Shown piece after piece: positions 34,156 through 41,861 of a stretch of DNA of 64,000 nucleotides. Under the pieces are notes generated by a model, which saw only the letters and a program-made list of their open reading frames with translations, was not told where the DNA came from and searched no databases. How positions within the stretch are numbered: the stretch's first letter is position 1; every line of letters starts with the position of its first letter. Source of the stretch: Candidatus Merdivicinus excrementipullorum. Lineage in GTDB: Bacteria > Bacillota > Clostridia > Oscillospirales > Ruminococcaceae. The DNA lies in assembly GCA_018716725.1 (NCBI GenBank), contig DVJP01000039.1, forward strand, positions 1 through 64,000, written 5' to 3'. Made by a program: the position numbers and the translations under genes.

Positions 34156-34848
34156 ATGGAAATATTAAAGATTGAAAATGTGGCGAAAAATTTTTACCTG
34201 CACAATGCGCAAAAAGAGATCCACTCCTGCCAAAACATCAGCTTTTCCTTGGAAGAAGGCCAGTTTATCGGGATTGTGGGCCTTTCCGGCGCGGGAAAAT
34301 CCACCATCCTAAAGTGCATCCACCGCACCTACCTGGCCTCGGAAGGACATATTTATTATCAAAGCGCCGCCTTTGGGCGGATTGACCTTACCCAGGCTTC
34401 CGAACGGGAAATCCTCTATCTGCGGAAAAAGGAACTGGGTTATGTATCCCAGTTTTTAAACGTCATGCCCCGGACTACCGCCAGGGAACATGTCATGAAC
34501 GCCCTGCTGGAAACCGGCGTATCCGGCGAGGATGCAAAAAGCCGGTCCGAGGAGATGCTTACCTATTTCCGGCTGCCGGAAAACCTCTGGGACATTTACC
34601 CCAACACCTTCTCCGGCGGCGAACGGTTGCGGCTGAACCTGGCCCACACCATGGTGAAGCAGCCCCGATTGATGCTTTTAGACGAGCCTACGGCTTCTTT
34701 GGACAACAAGACCAAGCTGCTGGTGAAGGATATGCTGGTAAAACTGAAAAACCAAGGGACCAGCATGATCGGGATTTTCCATGACCTGGAATTTATGGAC
34801 GGCCTCTGCGACCGGGTATTCAATATTTCGGAGGGGGTCATCACATGA
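34156..34848 (+). CDS. phnL: C-P lyase ATPase PhnL
   Basis: A 230-residue ABC-type ATPase of the C-P lyase system. Walker A is GLSGAGKST, the signature is FSGGERLRLNLA, Walker B is LMLLDEPTASLD, and IFHDLEFMD holds the switch His. PhnL is thought to pair with PhnK on the core complex. It starts 2 bases after phnM and overlaps the PHP gene by 4 bases. Confidence 0.95.
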   Translation: MEILKIENVAKNFYLHNAQKEIHSCQNISFSLEEGQFIGIVGLSGAGKSTILKCIHRTYLASEGHIYYQSAAFGRIDLTQASEREILYLRKKELGYVSQFLNVMPRTTAREHVMNALLETGVSGEDAKSRSEEMLTYFRLPENLWDIYPNTFSGGERLRLNLAHTMVKQPRLMLLDEPTASLDNKTKLLVKDMLVKLKNQGTSMIGIFHDLEFMDGLCDRVFNISEGVIT

Positions 34849-35645
34849 AAAAAGCAGATCTGCACACCCATTCCCGGGTGTCTGACGGCAGTTTCACCAT
34901 CCGGGAACTGGCGGAGGAAGCTGCTAAGAACGGATTGGACGCCATTGCCGTCACGGATCACGACACCCTTTCCCATTTGTCCCAAATCCCGGAGGATTTG
35001 CCGGTTCCGGTTATCGGCGGCATCGAGATTTCCGCCATGGATTATGAAAGCGGCCAAAAAGCCCACATTTTAGGTTATCATATCAAGGATACCCCAATGG
35101 TAGAGCAGTTTGTCCGCCCTCTTTTGGAGGCCCGGAACCAAAACACGCTGCGGCAGGTGGAAATCCTCCGGCAGAACGGCTATCAAATCGACCTGGACAA
35201 GCTGTGCAAAGCGGACGGCAAATACCTCTACAAGCAGCATGTTATGGAGTATCTTGTTGAAACCGGCCAGGCCCCGGACATGTTCGGGAGTTTTTATCAA
35301 AAGGTTTTTAAAAACAAAGGCATCTGCGCCTTCGATATCACTTATCTGAACCCCTTTGAGGCGGTGCGGGTCATCCGGGAAGCCGGCGGCCTGGCAGTTT
35401 TGGCCCACAGCGGCCAGCAGAAAAATTTCTCCCTGATCCCGTCCCTGGTGGACTGCGGCTTAAACGGGCTGGAGCTCCGCCACCCCTCTCACACCGCTAT
35501 GGACCGGGAGGTAATCCGGGAATACGCAGAGCGTTTCCATCTATTTTTAACCGGCGGCAGTGATTTTCACGGCAAATATGAGCCGGACGCCCCAAAAATC
35601 GGGGATTTTTTGGCGGAAGAAAGCGGGGCGGAAGCGATATGCTAG
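34845..35645 (+). CDS. phnPP: PHP-family cyclic phosphodiesterase, PhnPP type
   Basis: A 266-residue PHP-domain metalloenzyme: DLHTHSRVSDGS (first metal motif, Asp5/His7/His9), VTDHDTLSH, GGIEISA and GGSDFHGKYEPD. PHP proteins in C-P lyase operons that lack phnP include a characterised enzyme (PhnPP) that opens 5-phosphoribosyl 1,2-cyclic phosphate and then removes the phosphate, giving ribose 5-phosphate. Here phnP and phnN are both absent, and this gene is coupled to phnL by a 4-base overlap, so it very likely does that step. A general PHP phosphoesterase is the less likely alternative. Confidence 0.82.
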   Translation: MKKADLHTHSRVSDGSFTIRELAEEAAKNGLDAIAVTDHDTLSHLSQIPEDLPVPVIGGIEISAMDYESGQKAHILGYHIKDTPMVEQFVRPLLEARNQNTLRQVEILRQNGYQIDLDKLCKADGKYLYKQHVMEYLVETGQAPDMFGSFYQKVFKNKGICAFDITYLNPFEAVRVIREAGGLAVLAHSGQQKNFSLIPSLVDCGLNGLELRHPSHTAMDREVIREYAERFHLFLTGGSDFHGKYEPDAPKIGDFLAEESGAEAIC

Positions 35646-36271
35646 GAATGGAACCCACAATCGGAAAAGACGTCCTCTTAACGGATACGTTTTTAGGGCC
35701 TTATACTGAAATTAAAGACCACTGCGAACTGGAAAGCGTTTCCATGGGGCAGTTTTCCTACTGCGCCGGGTATAACCAAATCTTTGCGGCGGAAATCGGG
35801 AATTTCTGTTCCATCGCTTCCTTTGTCAGGATCAATCCCGGCAACCACCCATGCTATACCCGAGTGGCGCAGCACCATTTCACATACCGCAGGAGCCTGT
35901 TTGGGTTTGGGGAAGACGACGAGGAATTTTTTGCAGCCCGCCGGGAAAGAAGAGTTGTTATAGGCCACGACGTTTGGCTGGGCCACGGAGTTACCGTAAT
36001 GCCCGGCGTGAAAATTGGAAACGGGGCTGTTGTGGGCAGCGGCGCCGTTGTCACACACGATGTGGAACCTTATTCCGTAGTGGCTGGCGTTCCGGCCAAA
36101 AAGATCAAAATGCGGTTTGACCCGGACACCATTGCCCGGCTGGAATCAACGCGCTGGTGGGAATGGGATTACGCCGTCATAAAAGAACGGCTGAAGGATT
36201 TTTACAATATCCCCGCTTTTTTGGAAAAATACGCGCCTTCCTCTTCTGTGGCGGCAGATACTGTGCTGTGA
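35639..36271 (+). CDS. hexapeptide-repeat acyltransferase of phosphonate operons
   Basis: A 210-residue left-handed beta-helix protein. Repeats run from about 10 to 65, then an insert carrying the likely catalytic His region (RINPGNHPCY and QHHFTYRRS), then more turns ending VVAGVPAKKIKMRF. It belongs to the family often called the phosphonate-metabolism hexapeptide transferase. Relatives acylate small molecules; here an aminophosphonate or pathway sugar is plausible, but the substrate is unknown. The ATG at 35639 overlaps phnPP by 7 bases; a second ATG at 35648 is possible. It is the last gene of the operon. Confidence 0.85.
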   Translation: MLGMEPTIGKDVLLTDTFLGPYTEIKDHCELESVSMGQFSYCAGYNQIFAAEIGNFCSIASFVRINPGNHPCYTRVAQHHFTYRRSLFGFGEDDEEFFAARRERRVVIGHDVWLGHGVTVMPGVKIGNGAVVGSGAVVTHDVEPYSVVAGVPAKKIKMRFDPDTIARLESTRWWEWDYAVIKERLKDFYNIPAFLEKYAPSSSVAADTVL

Positions 36272-36391
36272 TCTCCATTTAAAGCTTACACTGCTTCTTA
36301 ATTTTTGCCTATTGCCTTTTAAGAAAAGCGTTTCATTCCTTTTGCCTTACCATTGGCTTTCCCGAATTTACCTGCCAAGGCTTTTTACCTA

Positions 36392-36414
36392 CCCCCGGTA
36401 GAACCGGGGGTTTT
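36392..36414 (+). terminator. terminator of the C-P lyase operon
   Basis: A perfect 8-bp stem CCCCCGGT-AGA-ACCGGGGG followed by TTTT, 120 bases after the last gene. The remaining gap to 36902 holds no recognisable gene and is more AT-rich. No strong promoter was found there for the next operon. Confidence 0.9.
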
Positions 36415-36902
36415 GTCATGTTAAGGCGCTCCCTTTTTCGTCTTCGAAAATTCTTTTTGTAAGGATAAAAAATCGAAATTTATTCACTGCCAGGGCTGAA
36501 GCGGCATAACATGGAATGTAACGCTGGATATAAGCCCCTAATTATTACCGCGCTGCGGTCAGAATACAGCGTGCTGCAAACCACAATCTAATGGGCGGCG
36601 GATTTTCAGCCATTTTCAGGTATTAATTCAATAAAGTTTGAGCATATCTTGAACAGCCTAACATACATTGCTATTGATGGATTGTGCCGCCCAATCATAC
36701 GCACAAGGAAGAGAACTGTAGAAACAGATTTTATATTGGCCTCCTATGCCGGGAACAGACGGAAGATCTGCCGGCCATGGGATGCCTATGTAAAAATGAC
36801 ATTGCCGTAAGAGGCGGTGCGCAGGCCTGATTGTAGGGTAAACCGGCAGTATTTTTTGACATATAGGCGATTTGATCCAATAAGGAAAAGGGGTGCGGAT
36901 TT

Positions 36903-37835
36903 ATGACGTTGCAGCAGGCAAAGAGTTCCTTGGGCGTAAGTATTGCGCGCGAGTGGAAACGCCACAAATGGCTGTATGGGATGGCAATCCCAGGGGTACT
37001 GATTGTTTTCCTGTTCAATTATGTTCCCATGTACGGCATTTTGCTGGCCTTTAAGGACTACCGCATAAAAGAGGGGATTCTGGGAAGCCCCTGGGTTGGG
37101 TTTAAATATTTCGAAATGTTTTTCTCAAATCCCCTTGCAGTCCGCACAATCAAAAATACTTTCCTGCTGGGGCTGTATAATTTGCTGTGGAGTTTTCCCG
37201 CTCCAATTATTCTGGCTTTATTATTTAATGAACTCAAAAACCAGCGCTTTAAAAAAATCATCCAAACAATTTCTTATTACCCCAACTTCGTTTCTACCGT
37301 GATTATTATCGGCATGCTCTCCACGTTCTGCGCGTCTGACGGCATATTTAATGATATCCGCGGGATTTTTGGCGCAGAGCCGGTTAATTTTATGGGAGAA
37401 CCCGAATACTTCCGCACGCTGTATATTGCGTCCGGCATCTGGCAGGGCGTGGGCTTCGGCACCATTATCTATCTGGCCTCTTTAAGCGGCGTCGACCCGA
37501 CGCTGTATGATGTGGCGGATATTGACGGCGCCAGCCGGCTTGCGAAAATCTGGCATATTACGCTTCCCCACCTAAAACCCACTATCGTTATCCTGCTGAT
37601 TATGGCAGTCGGCGGGACGTTCGGAGCCGACAGCAATAAGATTCTCTTGATGTATTCGCCGGCGACCTATTCAACCGCCGACGTAATCGGTACATACACC
37701 TACCGCGAAGGTATCCAAGGGGCGCAGTTTGAATATACGACTGCCGTCGGGTTATTCCAAACGGTTGTAAACTTTATCTTTCTGGTTGTCACAAACTGGA
37801 TTGCCCGCAAACTGTCAGACATCAGCTTGTTCTAA
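36903..37835 (+). CDS. lplB: Lpl-type sugar ABC transporter permease
   Basis: A 310-residue permease of the LplB/UgpA-like group that imports oligosaccharides or glycan fragments. About six TM helices, the first at 30–50 (GVLIVFLFNYVPMYGILLAF). The EAA coupling loop is seen as YDVADIDGASRLAKIWHITL. It is followed by a second permease and a binding protein. No ATPase gene is near, so a shared MsmX-type ATPase is expected. Codons are more AT-tolerant than in the neighbouring island. Confidence 0.93.
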   Translation: MTLQQAKSSLGVSIAREWKRHKWLYGMAIPGVLIVFLFNYVPMYGILLAFKDYRIKEGILGSPWVGFKYFEMFFSNPLAVRTIKNTFLLGLYNLLWSFPAPIILALLFNELKNQRFKKIIQTISYYPNFVSTVIIIGMLSTFCASDGIFNDIRGIFGAEPVNFMGEPEYFRTLYIASGIWQGVGFGTIIYLASLSGVDPTLYDVADIDGASRLAKIWHITLPHLKPTIVILLIMAVGGTFGADSNKILLMYSPATYSTADVIGTYTYREGIQGAQFEYTTAVGLFQTVVNFIFLVVTNWIARKLSDISLF

Positions 37836-37850
37836 AAGGGGGATTCTATT

Positions 37851-38747
37851 ATGTCACGAAGGAAAGGGTCTTTTGGATCAAGGATGTTTGACATCTGCAA
37901 CATTATTTTTATGCTGCTTATAGGCGTTATCATGCTGTACCCATTTTTGAATGTCATCGCCGTATCTATCAGCAGCAACGACCAGGTCATGATGGGATAT
38001 GTTGCCATTATACCAAAGGATCTCAATTTTGGCGCGTATCAGCTTGTTTTAAAAGACCCGCTGGTGTGGCGTTCTTATTTGAATACTGTTCTTTACGCCA
38101 TTGGTTCTGTAATCCTCACGCTGGGTCTCACCGCACTGCTGGCCTATCCGTTGTCGGTAGACGACTTTAAAGGGAAAAAGGCAATCACCGTTTTTCTGAC
38201 AATCACCATGTTTTTTAACGGCGGCTTAATCCCTACTTACCTGTGTATCAAGAATATGGGATTGATGGATACCTACTGGGTTATGGTACTGCCGGGATGC
38301 GTGGGGGCTTATAACGTATTTGTTTTCCGTACATTCTTTCAGGGGATTTCCAAAGAGCTGCGGGAGTCCGCTTACATTGACGGCGCCAACGATGTTGTGA
38401 TCCTGTTCCGGATTATCTTCCCACTCTCGAAAGCGCTGCTGGCCACTTTTGCCTTATTTACAATTGTAGGAACATGGAACTCGTGGTTTAACGCGCTGAT
38501 TTATCTTTCCGATCAGTTAAAATACCCCCTTCAGCTGGTACTGCGCCGCTATCTGTTTAACGCCGCGGACAGCGTCACCGGAAATATGGACCAGGCTATG
38601 AAAATGCAGATGCAGATGATGCGGGTCAATATGAAATCCGTTCAGATGGCCTTAATTGTCATTACAATGTTCCCTATCACGATCATCTACCCCTTCCTGC
38701 AGAAATATTTCGCAAAGGGCGTTACCCTAGGCGCTGTGAAAGGCTAA
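37851..38747 (+). CDS. lplC: Lpl-type sugar ABC transporter permease
   Basis: A 298-residue partner permease (LplC/YtcP group). The first TM is at about 14–35, the EAA loop is ESAYIDGANDVVILFRIIFPLS, and it ends in the usual YPFLQKYFAKGVTLGAVKG. It lies 15 bases after lplB, with AAAAGGGGG as ribosome-binding site. It would form a heterodimeric channel with LplB. Confidence 0.93.
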   Translation: MSRRKGSFGSRMFDICNIIFMLLIGVIMLYPFLNVIAVSISSNDQVMMGYVAIIPKDLNFGAYQLVLKDPLVWRSYLNTVLYAIGSVILTLGLTALLAYPLSVDDFKGKKAITVFLTITMFFNGGLIPTYLCIKNMGLMDTYWVMVLPGCVGAYNVFVFRTFFQGISKELRESAYIDGANDVVILFRIIFPLSKALLATFALFTIVGTWNSWFNALIYLSDQLKYPLQLVLRRYLFNAADSVTGNMDQAMKMQMQMMRVNMKSVQMALIVITMFPITIIYPFLQKYFAKGVTLGAVKG

Positions 38748-38789
38748 TGACTGGAACATCTTGGAAATAATTGGAAAAGGAGAATGATT

Positions 38790-40421
38790 ATGGCAAAGAA
38801 GAATCGGAAACTGGCTTTCATTCTTGCGTCCATCATGACAGCAGGCGCGGCGCTGTCCTCTTGTGGAAACAATGCTGACAATGGCGGCGGTACAGCATCC
38901 ACGGGCAGTGGCGGTGACAGTGCGGCCCCTGAATCCGCAGCTATCGGCGTCATGATGCCTCATTCCGGCCAATTGCCTCCTGACACCCCTGTGGGCCAGG
39001 CTTGGGAGGAAATGATGAGTGAGAAGCTGGGCTGCGACATTACCTTTGAATGGAATTTTATCCCCTGGGCAGAATATCAGGAAAAAGAAAACGTGGCGCT
39101 GGCTTCCGCAGACTTCCCCGACATCATCCATGTAATGAATATGAGCGATACGGTCCCTTATGAGGATCAGGGGCTTTTCATTGATCTTGGGCAATATGAA
39201 GAAATGATGCCCAATTACATGGCTTTTGTCAACACGGTGCAGTACGGGCGAGATAAGGTTTTTAATTCGGACGGACAATGCTACGGTTTCCAGAACGTAG
39301 AGATCCCCCGTATGGAAGAAGGCGTAGGAATTTACAATACCACAACCTACCGCTATGATATTTTTGAAAAACACGGCATTAAAATCCCGGAAACCACTGC
39401 GGAATTTTACGAAGCTGCCAAACAATTAAAGGAGCTGTATCCGGACATCTATCCGGTGAGCCGCGCCGGAAGCCGAGAAACCGGGATTTTCCACACCAGC
39501 GACGGCATCTTTTGGGACGGCGATGAGTATGTCTACGGCCCTGTTACCACCAATTACAGGGATATGCTGACTTGGCTTCACCAATTATACGCCGAAGAGC
39601 TGCTGGACCCGGAGAGCTTTACGGAAGACTCCAATATGCACCAGACAAAAGCCCTGAATGGCTCCAACTTTATGCAGCTGGGGCAGTGGTATTCAGACTC
39701 CTACAACTGGAACCTGAACGAAGAATCGGACGCCTTTTGGGTCAATGCCCTAGCTCCCAGCGATGAACGATACGGCGTTGCATGGCAGGATGTTTGGAAC
39801 GTCAATGAACCGGTTATTCAATGGGAAGCGGCCGTCATTAACGCGGACTCCGACTACGTCGATCTTTGCATACAGCTTTGCGACCTTCAGTACAGCGATG
39901 AGGTAATTGAGTTAATCAGCTGGGGAATCGAGGGTGAATCGTTTGTTTACGGCGAAGACGGCAAGCCCACCCTGGTAGATGAAATCAAAAATGATGAAGA
40001 TCCCTGGGGCAAAGCAAACGAATGGGGGATGCGGGCCAGCGCCAGTACCCGTCCCGGCCTGCAGTGCGCCACGGATACGGCCGCTTACTTAGATCTTGCG
40101 CCTAATGACCCCTGCTATGTCAACGGCGAACTGGTGGAAGTGCCTTGGGAGCTTGCTTTTGCCAATGAGCCGTGGCCGGAAAGCGAATTGATCCCTCCCA
40201 CTGTTTTTGAACCGCCCATTACCTGGACTACTGAAGAAGCACAGCAAAACTCCAATGCTATGACTGCCATCCAGACTTATGTTGATGAAACAAAGATTAA
40301 GTTCATTCAAGGCGATGAGCCATTGGAAAACTGGGATATCTTTGTCCAAACCATTACCGATATGGGATATCAGGAAGTTCTGGACCGGTATAACGCAAAA
40401 GCTGCCGAAATCGTAGAATAA
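38790..40421 (+). CDS. lplA: Lpl-type sugar-binding lipoprotein
   Basis: A 543-residue extracellular solute-binding protein. Signal peptide and lipobox (LSSC), then a low-complexity Gly/Ser/Asn/Asp linker and a large family-1-type binding domain that includes WNFIPWAEYQEK and VPYEDQGLFIDL. The ATG at 38790 is 7 nt after AAGGAG; an ATG two codons earlier is too close. The size fits the LplA group, which bind complex oligosaccharides. No glycosidase adjoins it; the only one in the window is the distant GH31 gene. It is followed by a terminator. Confidence 0.92.
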   Translation: MAKKNRKLAFILASIMTAGAALSSCGNNADNGGGTASTGSGGDSAAPESAAIGVMMPHSGQLPPDTPVGQAWEEMMSEKLGCDITFEWNFIPWAEYQEKENVALASADFPDIIHVMNMSDTVPYEDQGLFIDLGQYEEMMPNYMAFVNTVQYGRDKVFNSDGQCYGFQNVEIPRMEEGVGIYNTTTYRYDIFEKHGIKIPETTAEFYEAAKQLKELYPDIYPVSRAGSRETGIFHTSDGIFWDGDEYVYGPVTTNYRDMLTWLHQLYAEELLDPESFTEDSNMHQTKALNGSNFMQLGQWYSDSYNWNLNEESDAFWVNALAPSDERYGVAWQDVWNVNEPVIQWEAAVINADSDYVDLCIQLCDLQYSDEVIELISWGIEGESFVYGEDGKPTLVDEIKNDEDPWGKANEWGMRASASTRPGLQCATDTAAYLDLAPNDPCYVNGELVEVPWELAFANEPWPESELIPPTVFEPPITWTTEEAQQNSNAMTAIQTYVDETKIKFIQGDEPLENWDIFVQTITDMGYQEVLDRYNAKAAEIVE

Positions 40422-40432
40422 TATTTACACAG

Positions 40433-40460
40433 AGAGGGAGCGTCAGCGCCCCCTCTTTTT
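40433..40460 (+). terminator. terminator of the Lpl operon
   Basis: GAGGG-A-GCG / CGC-C-CCCTC stem with one internal mismatch, followed by TTTTT. Confidence 0.8.
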
Positions 40461-40474
40461 GCAAGAAAGCAGGA

Positions 40475-40535
40475 TAAAAACAGAGCGCACCCACGAAACG
40501 TGAGTGCGCGTTTATCCGCGGCGATTCGCCGCATG
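40475..40535 (-). repeat. duplicated tRNA tail and terminator, copy 1
   Basis: The block 40485–40535 repeats 40672–40722 almost exactly. It holds the same 10-bp terminator stem CGCACCCACG/CGTGAGTGCG (40486–40508) and the hairpin GCGGCGATTCGCCGC, but no tRNA precedes it. It therefore looks like the leftover end of a second tRNA-Pro transcription unit or an insertion scar. Confidence 0.75.
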
Positions 40536-40593
40536 TGTCTACTGTACAAAATTGCTGACATTACCAGCGCGGGACACTCACGCAGAATAAAGT

Positions 40594-40624
40594 AAAAGGC
40601 CCGGAGCGCGTTCTGCTCCAGGCC
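40594..40624 (-). terminator. second terminator downstream of tRNA-Pro
   Basis: On the minus strand GGCC-T-GGAGC / GCTCC-G-GGCC (one G·U) with a 7-nt loop is followed by TTTT. Confidence 0.75.
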
Positions 40625-40662
40625 GTATATCCATCGAATTTATCCTTGTCCCTTCGCGGGAT

Positions 40663-40722
40663 AAAAGCAAAACGCACCCACGAAACGTGAGTGCGCGTTC
40701 ATCCGCGGCGATTCGCCGCATG
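40663..40722 (-). terminator. tRNA-Pro terminator, repeat copy 2
   Basis: Directly after the tRNA CCA end comes the hairpin GCGGCGAATCGCCGC, then the 10-bp stem CGCACTCACG-TTT-CGTGGGTGCG (40673–40695) and TTTTGCTTTT. The block is nearly identical to 40485–40535. Confidence 0.8.
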
Positions 40723-40796
40723 GTCTGAGTGACTGGATTTGAACCAGCGGCCTCTACCACCCCAAGGTAGCGCGCTACCATCTGCGCCACACCCAG
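40721..40796 (-). tRNA. tRNA-Pro, anticodon GGG
   Basis: A 76-nt cloverleaf. Acceptor CTGGGTG/CACTCAG (one G·U), D-arm GCGC...GCGC with GGTA in the loop, anticodon stem CTACC/GGTAG with loop TTGGGGT (anticodon GGG), and T-arm GCTGG/CCAGT around TTCAAAT. The discriminator A and CCA are encoded. Identity follows from the anticodon and the overall likeness to bacterial proline tRNAs. Confidence 0.95.
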
Positions 40797-40935
40797 ACGA
40801 CTTGATTATTATAGCATAGTTTTCCATAAGAATCAAGCGTTTTTGTCAAAATTTATCTTTTGACATATTTTTTCAGCATTTCTCCATCTTTTTTATTCCA
40901 AACAGAAAAACCGCCCTGCCTTGAAAACGGAAATC

Positions 40936-41853
40936 CTACTCCCCATCCGGAGGCAGCGTTGCGCCGCCGTTCCAATCCGCGGCCGCCACTTCAGGCAAGT
41001 CGCCGGGCCGGAACCCGTTGCCGTGGATTTCTCCGCAGTCGGAAGCGATGATAAAAGCATGGCTGTCCACTTGGGAGGCAATCGACTTCAGCTGGAAATA
41101 ATCCCGGCTGCGGATGGCGATAATCAGCACGTTGCTGGGCACCCCGGTGTACGCCCCCTTGCCGTTTAAGATCGTAACGCCCCGGTGGCATTCCAGAATA
41201 ATGCGCCGGGCAATTTCCGGGCCTTTCCGGGAAATTAAGAAAATTACCTTCCCGCTTCCCCGGCGGTACATGACCAGGTCCGCCACCCGGGTATAAACAA
41301 AAATGGTGATCCCGGCGTACAGCACCGATTCAATCCGCCCGTAAACAAAGCCCGACAGCATAACGATGCACACGTCAACGGCCATAATCACCTGGCCCAT
41401 CTGGAAATCCGGCCGCTTAGTCTGCACCAGCTTGGCCACAATGTCGCTGCCGCCGGTGGTAAAATCCCGCATGAACACCAAAGCAAGCCCGGCCCCCATC
41501 AAACATCCGCCGAATATAGCCCCCAGGATCATGTCCCCCTGGTAAACCGGGAAATGCACCAGCACCGCGTCCAGGAAAAACGTAATGGCCGCAATGTTAG
41601 CCAAGGTCTTGACCGTAAACTTTTTCCCCACAAAAAAGAAGGCCAGGAGCAGCAGCGGCACGTTAAAAACAAAGGTCAAAATACCCATGGGGATGCCCGT
41701 CAGGGCGTTTACCATGGTGGATATGCCGCTGACGCCGCCGGGCGCAATCTCGTTAGGCGCCGTAAAGCAGTAAATCCCCGCTGTGTATAAAAATGACCCT
41801 GCCAGCACATGGGCCGCGTCCAGCCCCAGTTCCTTCCAATTCCATTTCAACAC
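40936..41853 (-). CDS. YitT-family membrane protein
   Basis: A 305-residue protein of the YitT/DUF161 family. About five TM helices fill the first 190 residues (for example LAGSFLYTAGIYCF and LTFVFNVPLLLLAFFFVG). They are followed by a cytosolic DUF2179 domain (about 215–290: VIFLISRKGPEIARRIILEC...HAFIIASDCGEIHGNGF). The function is unknown; a transport role is often assumed. It lies 8 bases after apgM and is co-transcribed with it. Confidence 0.9.
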   Translation of the reverse strand: MLKWNWKELGLDAAHVLAGSFLYTAGIYCFTAPNEIAPGGVSGISTMVNALTGIPMGILTFVFNVPLLLLAFFFVGKKFTVKTLANIAAITFFLDAVLVHFPVYQGDMILGAIFGGCLMGAGLALVFMRDFTTGGSDIVAKLVQTKRPDFQMGQVIMAVDVCIVMLSGFVYGRIESVLYAGITIFVYTRVADLVMYRRGSGKVIFLISRKGPEIARRIILECHRGVTILNGKGAYTGVPSNVLIIAIRSRDYFQLKSIASQVDSHAFIIASDCGEIHGNGFRPGDLPEVAAADWNGGATLPPDGE

Positions 41854-41861
41854 CAGTCACC

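Noticed and set aside
36415..36902. Remnant of a mobile element between the phn and lpl operons
   Set aside because: The stretch is AT-richer and has no gene, but I found no transposase residues, inverted ends or target duplications.
40578..40790. Open frame running through the tRNA-Pro gene
   Set aside because: It is just the translated tRNA and terminator region; the cloverleaf explains the sequence.
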